DNA from: DATKEJ01 sp963768715
Lineage (GTDB): Bacteria > Bacteroidota > Rhodothermia > Rhodothermales > DATKEJ01
Direction: 5' to 3'
Length of the DNA: 64,000 bases
NCBI GenBank assembly: GCA_963768715.1
Contig: CAVYJC010000002.1
Coordinates: forward strand, 186,001 to 250,000
Shown: piece after piece, positions 35,690 through 45,618 of the stretch
Layout of the letters: each line of letters begins with the position of its first letter
Position numbering within the stretch: the first letter of the stretch is position 1
Program-made: the position numbers and the translations under genes
Notes under the pieces: generated by a model
The model's input: only the letters and a program-made list of their open reading frames with translations
What the model was told of the DNA's origin: nothing
The model's database searches: none

Positions 35690-36840
35690 CTGTCATTGAA
35701 GTGGCGTGCACTTGAGCTGTTTGGCATAGCTGAGGCTGAGGTGTGGCCGTTTGTGATTGTAAATGTAGATGGCTGAGGCAAGTGCCGGCTTTGCTTGGCG
35801 AGCTGAACGGAACGTAGCGTGCATCATGAACTCATGTTTGAGAATGCCTTTCACCGATCTTCCAGGGCGTCTCAGAACATTGATGCTGCTCGTCATGACG
35901 ATGCGCATGCAGCTGCCTCAAGCTGGGACATGTAGGCGAGCGGCTCGATTGACAGCTAGATCAGTGTGATTGGCGCCTTCACGGGCATCGCCGATCGCAG
36001 AGCATGCGCAAGGCCCGCAGTGCGCCTCGGCTCCAGACTCGTGCTTAGGTCGTAACCGAGGATTTTGCGGCTAAAGGCGTCGGTGACCAGTGCGGCGTAA
36101 GCGAATCCATCGTCGGTCTAGATGTAGGTGATGTCACTGACCAGAACCTGAGCAGCACCCGTCAACGCAGCCTCTAGGTACAGGTTGGGGTAGTGTATCA
36201 ACCCGGCTGTCGTCGTGATGACAAAACGTGCTTTGCGTTTTATCAGCAGTCTGTGACGCCGTAACAAGCCAAAGAACGCATCGCGCCCGATGTGACGATT
36301 GGCACTCGTCTCTCGAAAGAGCTTGCGTCCGCTCATAAAGGGTTGTTCGCGGCGTAACTCCTTGACCTCGCGAGCAGACGAGCTTCAGTGCGGCCTTCAA
36401 CGTGAGCCCCCACCTCGTGGAGAAGCTCTGGCGGCAATGCCCTGCAGAGGCCCGCTCTCAAAACGCTCACTTTGATCCCCACTGTTTTAGCTAGTTCAAG
36501 CGTCTTCGTAACGAAAAGGTGGCGGCGTTTTTTTTTGAGCGAACCTCCTCTTCGTACACCTCGATCTCTGACTCAAGTGCAAACGTGCGAAGACGCTCAT
36601 CGGCTAGCGCACGCTCAAGTTGAGGTTGCGTCGCTGAAGCTCTTTGATAGGTCGGTCTCAGTCTTCATCGTCACGCGGATCACGTTGGGGATAAGGTGAG
36701 TCTTGCCACGACGACGTAACCAATTGTCGATCGTGCCACGATTCGAAATGTCGTACACCCGACGAGCTTCGGCAACTGTTAACTCACTCTCTTCGATCTG
36801 CGAAACTACCTTGAGTTTGAAAGACTAGCTGTAGCGAATC
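35690..36840 (-). mobile_element. Decayed IS3-family insertion sequence (orfA and orfB remnants)
   Basis: On the minus strand, ~36640-36830 reads FKLKVVSQIEESELTVAEA, then YDISNRGTIDNWLRRRG, an IS3 orfA helix-turn-helix. The region 36118-36336 reads HIGRDAFFGLLRRHRLLIKRK and QVLVSDITYI, the start of the orfB DDE integrase; after an in-frame TAG the frame continues with DGFAYAALVTDAFSRKILGY. At 35693-35908 the C-terminus GILKHEFMMHATF and IYNHKRPHLSLSY remains. Multiple stops and frameshifts make it inactive. No clear terminal inverted repeats could be defined by eye. Confidence 0.8.
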
Positions 36841-36896
36841 ATTTAATATTGTAGATTAATATTAGATTGAGTCAGCCGAATCCGGACAAGATGACG

Positions 36897-36924
36897 GGTC
36901 GGACCTCGGACCTCGGACCTCGGA
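36897..36924. repeat. Short-word tandem repeat, GGACCTC x4
   Basis: Four copies of the heptamer CGGACCT directly follow the stop of the DUF4185 gene. The same word recurs at 56868-56922. Confidence 0.75.
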
Positions 36925-38007
36925 CTACAGTAGTGTTACTTCGATCAGATGCGGGAAATACTCCTCGAACTCGATGTAGGTGATGTAGATCACGCGCCCG
37001 TCGTTGTCGGATATCTCCGGATGTTCTTTCCCGGCATAGACGAGCCGCGGATATGGTGGCGGATTCTCGGGCGGAGGCACAGTCCATAGCGTGACGTCAT
37101 CCGACCACGGTCCCCAGGGCGTCGGCGAAGTGCGGCCGACGATATCTCCGCTCAATCCCAGTGAATGCACAGCGAGATAGGCGCCGAGGTACGGATTGTA
37201 CGAAACGGACATCTCGTTGGGCATGTTCTCGAAAATCGGCGCGGCATCGTAGACGTCCTTCGACCACCCTTCGCCGGGACCTTTGAAGTACTCGAAACAC
37301 GACAAATTCTCGATGTCCTCGCGTCCGACGCGCGCCAAATAGGCACGGTGCATGTGGTCGGAACCCTGGAGGCTCCCGTACAGATATAGGAACTCCTCGC
37401 CCGGCTCATTCAGCACCGCCGCCGCGAATTGCGGTTGGTCGGACGGCCACAGGAGTGAGTCTCCGTTGTGTTTGATGCGGGTGAATTTCCAATCCTCGCG
37501 GGATCCGACAGCGATCCCGGTACCGACTACTTCAAAGCCGACTGGGAATGGGTCGCCGCCCTTGTCGTGCATGAGAACTTTCATCCAGAAGAGGTAGAGC
37601 TTGTCGTCAAGGAGGCATCCGTTCATGCACCAGATGCGGTCCTTGTCGCGATCCTCGGTTGGCAGGGCGGGTACGAGTTGCTTGAGACCGCCGTCCTCAT
37701 TGAGGATATAGGAGTAGTCGGTAAAACCGCGGCGGCCGGTCCGGTTGCGGAGGATCAGTCCAGTATTGGTGATCATGTCCTCAAAGGGACCCTTTCCGGC
37801 CATGTCCGTGCCGCCCACGGGCTCGCCGAATATGTACCAGAGGCTCTCCGGCGGACGCTCCCCGATCAGTGTGTCGCCGAAGTACCAGAGCGCCTCACCG
37901 TTCCCGAGCGGGATGGAATAGGCGCCGTCTTGCCCGACCATCCGGTGCGGGTTGTCGACGAATTGGGGACCGAGGTCGCGGGCGGATATTACGTTGAGGC
38001 GCTTCAT
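36925..38007 (-). CDS. DUF4185 beta-propeller protein
   Basis: 360 residues from ATG 38007 (MKRLNVISARDLGPQFVDN); nine further codons upstream are open but unlikely. The body has GDTLIGERPPESLWYIF, ILNEDGGLKQLVP and YNPYLGAYLAVHS, with ARTSPTPWGPWSD-like blade motifs and the ending FPHLIEVTLL. These match DUF4185, a five-bladed propeller related to glycoside hydrolases of the GH43/GH62-like clans. No signal peptide is seen. Context with GH38 enzymes suggests glycan binding or cleavage; the activity is unknown. Confidence 0.75.
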   Translation of the reverse strand: MKRLNVISARDLGPQFVDNPHRMVGQDGAYSIPLGNGEALWYFGDTLIGERPPESLWYIFGEPVGGTDMAGKGPFEDMITNTGLILRNRTGRRGFTDYSYILNEDGGLKQLVPALPTEDRDKDRIWCMNGCLLDDKLYLFWMKVLMHDKGGDPFPVGFEVVGTGIAVGSREDWKFTRIKHNGDSLLWPSDQPQFAAAVLNEPGEEFLYLYGSLQGSDHMHRAYLARVGREDIENLSCFEYFKGPGEGWSKDVYDAAPIFENMPNEMSVSYNPYLGAYLAVHSLGLSGDIVGRTSPTPWGPWSDDVTLWTVPPPENPPPYPRLVYAGKEHPEISDNDGRVIYITYIEFEEYFPHLIEVTLL

Positions 38008-38024
38008 GTAGGTGGGTTCAGCAT

Positions 38025-38662
38025 CAAATATCAAACTTCAAACAGCAAATATGCGTATCGGCGTTTCGGTAAGGCTTCGCCTGAGCGGAGCTTCGTGAAA
38101 CCGTTGAAACGGATCCCGAGGCATCTGCCGACAGCCCTCTTACAGGCGATCGAGGCGTTTCGAAAACCTGTGAGGCAAAGAACGCGAAGGGCGCGGAGAA
38201 GGGGTGGTGAATTTATTGCGTTGAAAGTCCGAGGTCATCAAAGTTCCGTGGGGCACGTCAGAGCCGACAAACGAATTCTCCACAACGGAGACAAAGGCGC
38301 TCCGCGACCAGCAACGTGCCAATCCGTGGAGCCAGGAGGCGATTCCGTGTCCCGAACGGCGTTAGCCCGCAAGCTCCGCGAAACCGTTGAAACGGTTTCC
38401 GAATTATGAGGTCGCGCCCTGTCCCCGCGATGAATCGCGGGGCTAAGAAAAGCCGGCTTCGCCGGCGATCTTCCTGGCCGGAAGCGTCCAAGAATGATCC
38501 GTCCGTTCCGCGCGGCCACGCCTCGATTCCTCGACCTCGCTCGGGACAGGCACCGCGAAGCTCCTCGTAGCCCCGGGTTTCAACCCGGGGTTGGCGATGG
38601 CCACACGACTCGGAAACCGTTTCAACGGTTTCGCGAAGCTTCTCTTGGCGTCTTGACCCGAT
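38025..38662. repeat. Nest of palindromic and word repeats (638-bp spacer)
   Basis: No gene is visible. From left to right it contains: a CAAATATCAAACTTCAAAC word repeat (38025-38050); a GAAACCGTTGAAACGG palindrome (38097-38112); an AAAGAACGCGAAGGGCG word repeat (~38176); a perfect GAAACCGTT-ga-AACGGTTTC (38380-38399); CCCCGCGAT-ga-ATCGCGGGG (38423-38442); GCCGGC-TTC-GCCGGC (~38451); CCCCGGGTT-tc-AACCCGGGG (38571-38590); and GAAACCGTT-tc-AACGGTTTC (38613-38632). Four of these share 9-bp arms and a TC/GA centre. Confidence 0.75.
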
Positions 38663-41600
38663 TCATTCTCGTTCCGAGAAGTCGAGCACGACCGCCCGTA
38701 TCTCGCCCGGCGCCAACTCAAGGGTGGAGCCGGCTGATCGGGCAGACCCCCACTGAGGCAGGCCGCCGCTCGGGCAGGCCGCCGCTTCGCTCTGGCCTGC
38801 CCCTACGGAACGGTCGGCTGCTTGCGCCCCGCCTCGGGCAGGCCGTTGGCCTGCCCCTACATCTTGTATCTCAAATTGGAAGGAATCCGATCCAACCACG
38901 GCGACCGCCGAATCTGCCTGACTCGTATTCATCAGCCGCATCTCCACTGCCTCACCGCATCGGCGCATCGAAAGCAGCACAACGTTTGTTCCATCGACCG
39001 TCAGGTATGACTTTTCGGGCTGCGCCGATCGCAGCCACGTGTAGCGTCCCGCCACCGGCACGGTACGCTCCCAACCGAAATGGGCCGCAGCGTTGGCGTC
39101 GAAGCCTCCCTTTCGTCCTCGAACGGCATAACGGAAGGTCAGCGCGCCCTTCTTCTCCTCCCAGCGGTTCCAGTTCTCGGGGAAGTTGTTCGATCAGGTT
39201 CGCGTAGATCACCGGCTTGCCGTGCTGATCGTTCCGAACGCGCACGACCCGGCCGTCCAGGCTGATCCAGTCGATCGAGGTCTTTCCGTCCGTCAGTGAA
39301 ACCCCGCGTCGCACGGCATAGGCATCGTGGTCAATCCCTGGGAATCGGTCGCGACTCGGATCCAGAAAACCGCCCGCGGCATCGATCTCGACCTGCGCGT
39401 CGGACATGTCGAATCCGAACGCAAGGGAGTAATCCTGCACGATGTTTGTTTCGGGCAGCGCTTCGAGATCCATCTCCTGGCTCACGTCGACGTAGTCGAG
39501 ACCGGTCCAGAGACTCACGTCGGTGGTTCCGTAGAGGCCGTCGTTCCGCTTCTCACGAAGGATGAGCCGGGCGGGACGTTCGTCGACCACCTCAACGGTC
39601 GGCGGTTTCGACGATACCGGGTCGAAGTGCATCGAGAACAGGGAATCCGACCAGACAGGGGCCGCGAAGAGATCTTCGGAGAGAACTTTACCGGTCTCCT
39701 TCATCACGACCCGACGGATCCCTGATGCGCAGTCCGCTTCGATCCGATAGTACGCATTCTCGATCGAGCACCCAGTCAATCATCGAGATCCGTGTTCGGC
39801 ATGCCGCGGGTCGGTTGGCCGCGGAACAGGTCGAATCTTCTTGTAGCCCAGCGCCGGAACGTCGGGCACGATGACCCGCAAGCGTATAGCCCGAGAAAAG
39901 GCCGGCAGTTCCTCTCCCGATTCCATATCGACGCCTTGTAGCCGTGGCTGTTCTCGCGGGTGAACTCGAATTCGAGCGCCGCGTCACGGCTCCAGTTGAG
40001 CGGATTGAACAGGAAAAGGCCCTCTCCTTCGAAACTCTCCTCCGGAAGCGACAAGCTTGTAGAGCGCGCGTTCCTGGACTTCCACGGTCTCGAGTCGCGC
40101 GTCCTCGACGTACTGCTCCCGGTAGTCCTGCGAGAGGACGTTGTCGCGCGGCGAAGAGTAACCGTATTCCAAGCCCGAGCCGTGGCCGTCGAAATAGAGC
40201 ATGTTGTCGTACGCACGGTCAACCACTTCCGTCATCGGCTCCTGCTTCGGATCGACCATCCACGCGATGGTTGCCGCTTTTTCGGCGGACGGCAGATTGT
40301 ACTGCGACCATCGCTGGCGAACCATCCGGCCGGCTTCTCCCTGATAGAGGACGTCCCAGCTCGAGGTCCAGTCTCCAAAGAGCGTTGGAACATCCGCTCC
40401 GTACTTCGCATCGAATTTCCGGCCGAACCGCTCGATGTTGCTGATAACGAACTTGGGCCAGAGATACTTGGAATCCCATAGGAGTGCATTCGGCGCGGCG
40501 TTCAGAGGTATCGGACCGTTATCTCCGAACGTATGGATCGCGAGGACCAAATCGTACGGATATCCCTGGGCTTCCAATCGATGCAGGCGTTCCCAGAGCT
40601 TGTTCTCCGTCGCAGCGAGGCCCTTCTCGAGTCCGAGCATCTGCGCCTCGTTGTAGGCTTCGTTCCGGTAGGTCAGGATGCGCCCGCCGCCGGGTCCTTC
40701 CCACATGAATGCCTTCGGCAGCGACTGCTGCAGCGTGTATCCGCCGTAGACCTCGTTGATGCCGGTCGCAAGGAAATGCACGCCCTCCGATTCGAGCGCC
40801 TGCGGAAGCAGCCACGACAGACCGGGCGTGTCGTTATAAACCGCGGCAGTGGTACTGATGCCGTACTTCTGCCGATACCGGTTCATCGGATCGAAGCCGC
40901 GGTAGAACTCGTCGTTGCCGACCCATCCGGTGAAGGGATTCGTGTAAATCGGCGACACAGCGATCCGACCGGATTTGATGAGCTCAATGAGCTTTTGAAA
41001 CTGGGCCGCCGGTCTGCCGGCTTCGTATTGCTTGAGCTGCCAGACAGTTTCGATCGTCCATTGGAAAGTGGAGTCGGCTTCGCACCTTGCGATCACGTCG
41101 TCGAGCGTGCGGAGGTGGCGCTCCTTGACGACGGGCTGGATGTTCGTGTAGCCGATGTCCGTATGCGCCATCATGGCGAGATGGATCTCGTAGTGCGGCT
41201 GCGGCAGCAGCCAGACACCGGAAACCTGAGCTGATCCGCCGACGGTGAGTCCGACCCGGGCAAACGTGCTGTCGGACACGGCCGGAAGCCAAATCGGATG
41301 GCGGGTCTTGCCGAAACGGATCCCGTGGAGTTGCCGTTCCTCCGTCGCATCGCCGACGCTGATCGTCACGTCGCCATCCCGGACCTCGGGATCGGGCGAG
41401 TCGACTACCAGGTCGAAACGCTGGAGGACCGAATCGGGCGTGCCGGCGAAATAAAAGGTCGACCGGACGGACAACTCGAGGCCGGTCTTCGCGGAGGGTA
41501 CCGCCACAGTGACACCCGACAAATCCTCACCGTCGATCGGCGTCAATCGGGCGTAGAATCCCCATTGCCACTTCAGGCTACCAAAGAAATCGGGCGCTTC

Positions 41601-42178
41601 GTTAGCGTGCGTCTGGGTGACCTTCATCAGGAGCGCGTTGCGGCCTTCGTGGAGCATGACGCGCATGGAGTCAGAGTCGGCGACCGCGTTGCGGCTTGCC
41701 GTGCTGTGAAAGACCGTCTCGCCATTGAGCACGACTTTGAGCCCACTGTTCGAGCCGGTCCGGAGCACGACCGACATCGGTCTTGGGACATCGAGGAAGG
41801 TGAAGGCGTAGGCCGCGCGGGCTTTCCAGATTTGCTCCGGTCCGTTGGAAGGCAGGTTCCAGGAGACTGCGTCCATCAGATCGAGATAGCCCGAGTTGGA
41901 AACCGAGGCAGCATCCCAAGTTGCATAGCCTCGCTTGAGAATGGATGACTCCGCCTGTCGCCCTCCTTCGGACGTATCGTCGCCTCGCCTATCGCATCGA
42001 AATCACGCGGCTCACCGAATCCGACGGTGCCCAAATCGAAGGGTCCGGCAACGATCCATGCGGGGATGGTGCCGTCGTCATCCAGCGGGAAGCTCGTGAC
42101 GTCCTGGGCGGAGGCAATCCCTCGCGGGGCTACGATCGCCGCCAGGGAGGCGATTAATATGTAGGCCTTGCGGCTCAT
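38663..42178 (-). pseudogene. GH38 alpha-mannosidase-like protein with multiple frameshifts
   Basis: From ATG 42178 a signal peptide (LIASLAAIVAPRGIASAQ) is followed by a frame change near 41965. The main frame (39984-41876) holds the GH38 core: MMAHTDIGYTNIQPV with the HxD metal site, VYNDTPGLSWLLPQAL with the candidate nucleophile Asp, and LAIHTFGDNGPIPL. Further shifts occur near 40060, near 39930-39780 and near 39190 (one extra C in a CCCC run). The C-terminal domain (RYTWLRSAQPEKSYLTVDG) then ends at 38663 and is interrupted by an in-frame ~130-bp repeat insertion. It is homologous to the intact GH38 at 45618. It is either a pseudogene or a badly sequenced gene of about 1,150 codons. Confidence 0.8.
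38736..38862. repeat. GGGCAGGCC / GGCCTGCCC repeats inside the GH38 pseudogene
   Basis: Two palindrome copies (38772-38802 and 38836-38856), plus a partial one near 38756, sit between codons for FQFEIQD and STLELAPGEIR. They add roughly 43 codons without a stop in the minus-strand frame. The same palindrome is intergenic at 35586 and 42330. Confidence 0.7.
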
Positions 42179-42329
42179 CGTGTCTTATTGGTGTTCGTCA
42201 AAACTGCAGAGACGGAAACGCGGCAACTCGCTCATTCCAACGCGACCTCCCGCGGCTTCCTCCCGAACAAGTTCGGGATCCAGCCTGCCCCCTCGGGGAG
42301 GGGGACCGTGTCACTGAGCGAGGCGCAAC

Positions 42330-42360
42330 GGGCAGGCCGCCGCTCCGCTCTGGCCTGCCC
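42330..42360. repeat. GGGCAGGCC / GGCCTGCCC palindromic repeat, copy 4
   Basis: Same arms, loop and flank (CCACGGAATG) as copy 1 at 35586. It is preceded by a CCCCCTCGGGGAGGGGG palindrome near 42287. Both lie in the 311-bp spacer between the permease and GH38 genes. Confidence 0.7.
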
Positions 42361-42377
42361 CCACGGAATGTCATAAC

Positions 42378-42489
42378 GTTTGCCATTCTCCATCCTCCAT
42401 TCTCCATCCTCCATTCTCCATCCTCCATCCTCCATCCTCCATCCTCCATTCTCCATCCTCCATCCTCCATTCTCCATCCTCCATTCTCC
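42378..42489. repeat. Short-word tandem repeat, CTCCATTCTCCATC type (112 bp)
   Basis: Fifteen or so units of CTCCATC/CTCCATT run up to the stop codon of the permease gene. Read as protein on the minus strand they give MEDGEWRMENG repeats, which are spurious. This is the longest word repeat in the window and the reverse complement of that at 22151-22200. Confidence 0.85.
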
Positions 42490-43338
42490 TTACCCCTTCA
42501 GCCCACTCATCGTGAACCCTTGAATGAAATACCGCTGGAAGAAGAAGAAGATCGCCACCATCGGGATCATCATCAGGATCGACGCGGCCATTAGGATCCC
42601 CCACTCGGTCGAGTGCTGGCCGACGAAGAGGGCCAGCCCCAGCGCGAGCGTGTTCTTGGACTGCTCGGACAAGTAAATCAACGGACCGAGGAAGTCGTTC
42701 CACGAGAACATGAACGTGAGAATGGCCACCGTGATCAAGGCCGGCTTCGCGAGTGGCATCGCTATCGTCCGGTAGATCCGGAACTCGGAGCATCCGTCGA
42801 TCCGCGCGGCATCGAAAAGCTCCTTCGGGATGCCGAGAAAGAATTGCCTGAGGAGGAAGATGTTGAAGGCGCCCCCTCCAAGCCAGGCAGGAACGATCAG
42901 CGGCTTGTAGGTATTCAGCCAGTGCAGCTCCTTGAAGATCACGAATAGCGGGATCATGATGACATGAAGCGGAAGCATCATCGTGGCAATCACGAAAAGG
43001 AACAGCTTGTCGCGCCCAGGCCACCGGAGACAGGCGAACGCGTAGGCAACGAGCGAGCTGCTCAGCACCGTTCCGATGATCGTGAGCACGGTGATGAACG
43101 TGGTGTTCCGCAGATAGGCGAGGAACGGCATGCGTTCGAAGACTTCCGCATAGTTGTCCCAACGAAAGACTTCGGGGATGAAACGCGGCGGGATCGCGAA
43201 GATCTCCTCGTCACCCTTGAGCGATGCGGAGAGCATCCACACGAACGGCAAGAGCAGACCTGCCGCAATGGCGATCAGGAGCGCGTATGCGAGTACGCGT
43301 TTGATTCGCCTCCGGGTGATGTTGGATCCAGCTTCCAT
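42490..43338 (-). CDS. ABC sugar transporter permease, MalG/LacG type
   Basis: 282 residues with six predicted membrane helices, from KRVLAYALLIAIAAGLLLPF at the N-terminus to MMIPMVAIFFFFQRY near the end. The permease EAA loop is present (LFDAARIDGCSEFRIYRTI, then MPLAKPA) and docks a MalK-type ATPase. The protein ends at FTMSGLKG, typical for CUT1-family permeases. It follows the partner permease by 3 bp. No ATPase gene is present in the operon, so a shared ATPase encoded elsewhere must energise it. Confidence 0.92.
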   Translation of the reverse strand: MEAGSNITRRRIKRVLAYALLIAIAAGLLLPFVWMLSASLKGDEEIFAIPPRFIPEVFRWDNYAEVFERMPFLAYLRNTTFITVLTIIGTVLSSSLVAYAFACLRWPGRDKLFLFVIATMMLPLHVIMIPLFVIFKELHWLNTYKPLIVPAWLGGGAFNIFLLRQFFLGIPKELFDAARIDGCSEFRIYRTIAMPLAKPALITVAILTFMFSWNDFLGPLIYLSEQSKNTLALGLALFVGQHSTEWGILMAASILMMIPMVAIFFFFQRYFIQGFTMSGLKG

Positions 43339-43341
43339 CGC

Positions 43342-44241
43342 CTATCCCTCCCCCGTGTAATGCACCCACCGCTTGCCCAACCGGAACTGGAAGATGGTGA
43401 TGACAAGCGTGATGACGAGAAGTATCCACGCCATGGCTGACGCATAGCCCATCTCGTAGTCGTCGAACGCCTTGAAGTACAGGTACAGGTTGTAGAAGAG
43501 TGTTGAGTTCAGCGGACCTCCTTTCGTCATCACGTAGGCCTCGGTAAAGACCTGCAATGAAAAGATGACCTCGAGAACCGTCCACAGGAAGATGACCGGC
43601 GAGAGCATCGGCAGCGTGACGTGCTTGAATCGCGCCCAAGCGCCGCCGCCGTCGATGTCGACCGCCTCGTAGAGCTGCTCGGGAATTCCCTGCAGCGCGG
43701 CAAGAAAGACGATCATCCGCGCGCCGCCGATGGACCAGAGTCCCATCAGGGCGAGTCCGGGCTTGGACCAGTCCGTGCTCTGAAGCCACAACGGACCTGG
43801 AACCCCGAACCACCCGAGCGCCGTGTTGACAAGACCGAACTGCGGATTGAACATCCACAGCCAGATCACCGAGAGCACGACCCCGGTGATGATCGACGGC
43901 AGGAAGAAAACCGTCCGGAAGATCTTGATGCCCTTCAACGCCTGATTCGCCAGCACAGCAAGCAGGAGCGATCCGCCTATGGCGAGCGGAATGCGAAGCG
44001 CCGTGTAAACCAAGGTATTCCAGATAGATAACCCGAAGTACGGATCATCGAAAAGTAGTGTCGTATAGTTCTCCAATCCGATAAACTCCGGCACCCTGAG
44101 TACGTCGTAGCGGGAAAGACTGTAGTAGACCGACATCCCGATCGGGTACAGCCCGAATACGAGAAAGCCCACGAGCCATGGAGAGAGGAAGGCGTACCCC
44201 ATGGCCGCTTCGCGGAATCGATTGGATCGGGCGACAGGCAC
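43342..44241 (-). CDS. ABC sugar transporter permease, MalF/UgpA type
   Basis: 299 residues from a GTG at 44241. Hydrophobic helices start at MGYAFLSPWLVGFLVFGLYP, and SVYYSLSRYDVLRVPEFIGL is the usual UgpA-like periplasmic start. The EAA motif is LYEAVDIDGGGAWARFKHV, then LPMLSPV. It forms the inner-membrane channel with the next permease. It starts 3 bp after the binding-protein stop. Confidence 0.92.
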   Translation of the reverse strand: MPVARSNRFREAAMGYAFLSPWLVGFLVFGLYPIGMSVYYSLSRYDVLRVPEFIGLENYTTLLFDDPYFGLSIWNTLVYTALRIPLAIGGSLLLAVLANQALKGIKIFRTVFFLPSIITGVVLSVIWLWMFNPQFGLVNTALGWFGVPGPLWLQSTDWSKPGLALMGLWSIGGARMIVFLAALQGIPEQLYEAVDIDGGGAWARFKHVTLPMLSPVIFLWTVLEVIFSLQVFTEAYVMTKGGPLNSTLFYNLYLYFKAFDDYEMGYASAMAWILLVITLVITIFQFRLGKRWVHYTGEG

Positions 44242-44244
44242 GGG

Positions 44245-45618
44245 TTACTCCGAGGTAAAGTCCATGTGTGCCCTTACGTACTCGTCGTACTCGCTCGACC
44301 GATCGAGTGACTCCTGGACCTGCGTTTCAGCTTGGGCAAAGGCTGCTTCAGGGGCTTCTTGTCCGTATACGCTCCGCTCCAGCGCGCCATAGAACTCGCG
44401 CCAGAAAACGCCATGCGCGAGGGGGACAACCGTGGGCGAATGGGCGAATTCCATCTGATGGACGAACACCTCCATTTCGGGAGAGACAAGAAACGAAGAG
44501 TCTGTAGCCGCGAGACGGTTGGCTGGAAAAAGATCGTCGTCACGCGCTGCAAGTTCTTCGAGCTGGATGTCGGCCCGCGTCGCGAAACGCATGAAGTCCC
44601 ATGCGGCGTGCGGGTGCGCGGCTCCCCGCGGGATGCCCAGCCACCAGCTTCCCGCCATCGAGGCGGTAGGATATCCGCTGAACGACGGCGTCGCGACAAC
44701 ACCGTAATCCAGATCGGGACGATACCGCCGGATCAGATCCAGAAAGCTCATATCGAGAACCATCATGGCGATCTTGCCGGTTAGAAATCCCTGCTGCTCG
44801 CCGGTACCTAAGCCTCCAATGAATGCCTGGACGGTCCCGAAATCGTAATCCTTGTAGTAGTCCTTTGTCCACTGAACAGCGCGAAGGACCTCCGGAGAAT
44901 CCATGTCCACGGTCTTCCCGTCGTCCGATAGGAACTTGGCGCCGAGCTCCCAGGCCTGCAGCGCGGCAATCGACAGATTGCCCAACACGCCCGTGTGCGC
45001 GCCGCTGAACGGCGGCAGGAATCCTGCGACGAGCATCCGCCCCTGATCGTCGTACCGGGTGATCGCCTTGGAGTACTCACGGACCTCGTTCCAAGTCTGT
45101 GGAGGGCGGTCGGGATTCAACCCTGCCTCGGCCAGCAGCTTCTTGTTGTAAAAGAAGGCGTACGAGGCTGTGTTGGCAGGAAGCGCAAAGGTTCGTCCCG
45201 ACCATCTCACTTCATCAACCAGGGCCGGAAAGAAGACGCTCATGTCGAACCCGGTGTCCTGGATCAGATCGTCGATCGGCCGGAGCGCCATGCGGGAGGC
45301 CCATCGGACGACCGGCACGAACTGGCTGACTACGTCCGGTGGATCTCCGGACAGCACCGCCGTCAGGATCTTCTTCTCATGCTCCTGCCAGGGAATCGGC
45401 GTCGCATGCACGACAATGCTGTCTTGCGACTCGTTGAATCGCTTCACCGTGTACGGGATCTGATCTTCGGCGGCAACGATGTACCAGTATCGGATGTGGG
45501 TCTTCCCGTCTTTCGGCCATTCATGCTTGTTGGGATCCCAGAAGATGGCCGCGAGCACGACGGCGAAGAACAGAATGAACCCCGCAGTACGCAAAGCAGA
45601 TTTGAGGCCTTCTCCCAT
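44245..45618 (-). CDS. ABC sugar-binding protein
   Basis: 457 residues from ATG 45618, which overlaps the GH38 stop in a TGATG arrangement. The N-terminus (TAGFILFFAVVLAAIFW) is an uncleaved-looking membrane anchor with no lipobox. The body fits extracellular solute-binding protein family 1: RFNESQDSIVVHATPIPW, VLSGDPPDVV, LPANTASYAFFYNKKLLAEAG and GSWWLGIPRGAAHP. It would present oligo- or monosaccharides released by the GH38 to the two permeases. Confidence 0.9.
   Translation of the reverse strand: MGEGLKSALRTAGFILFFAVVLAAIFWDPNKHEWPKDGKTHIRYWYIVAAEDQIPYTVKRFNESQDSIVVHATPIPWQEHEKKILTAVLSGDPPDVVSQFVPVVRWASRMALRPIDDLIQDTGFDMSVFFPALVDEVRWSGRTFALPANTASYAFFYNKKLLAEAGLNPDRPPQTWNEVREYSKAITRYDDQGRMLVAGFLPPFSGAHTGVLGNLSIAALQAWELGAKFLSDDGKTVDMDSPEVLRAVQWTKDYYKDYDFGTVQAFIGGLGTGEQQGFLTGKIAMMVLDMSFLDLIRRYRPDLDYGVVATPSFSGYPTASMAGSWWLGIPRGAAHPHAAWDFMRFATRADIQLEELAARDDDLFPANRLAATDSSFLVSPEMEVFVHQMEFAHSPTVVPLAHGVFWREFYGALERSVYGQEAPEAAFAQAETQVQESLDRSSEYDEYVRAHMDFTSE

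Noticed and set aside
42198..42477. ORFs reading MEDGEWRMENGGWRM repeats
   Set aside because: They are translations of the CTCCATTCTCCATC tandem repeat in two frames, with no other domain; not a gene.
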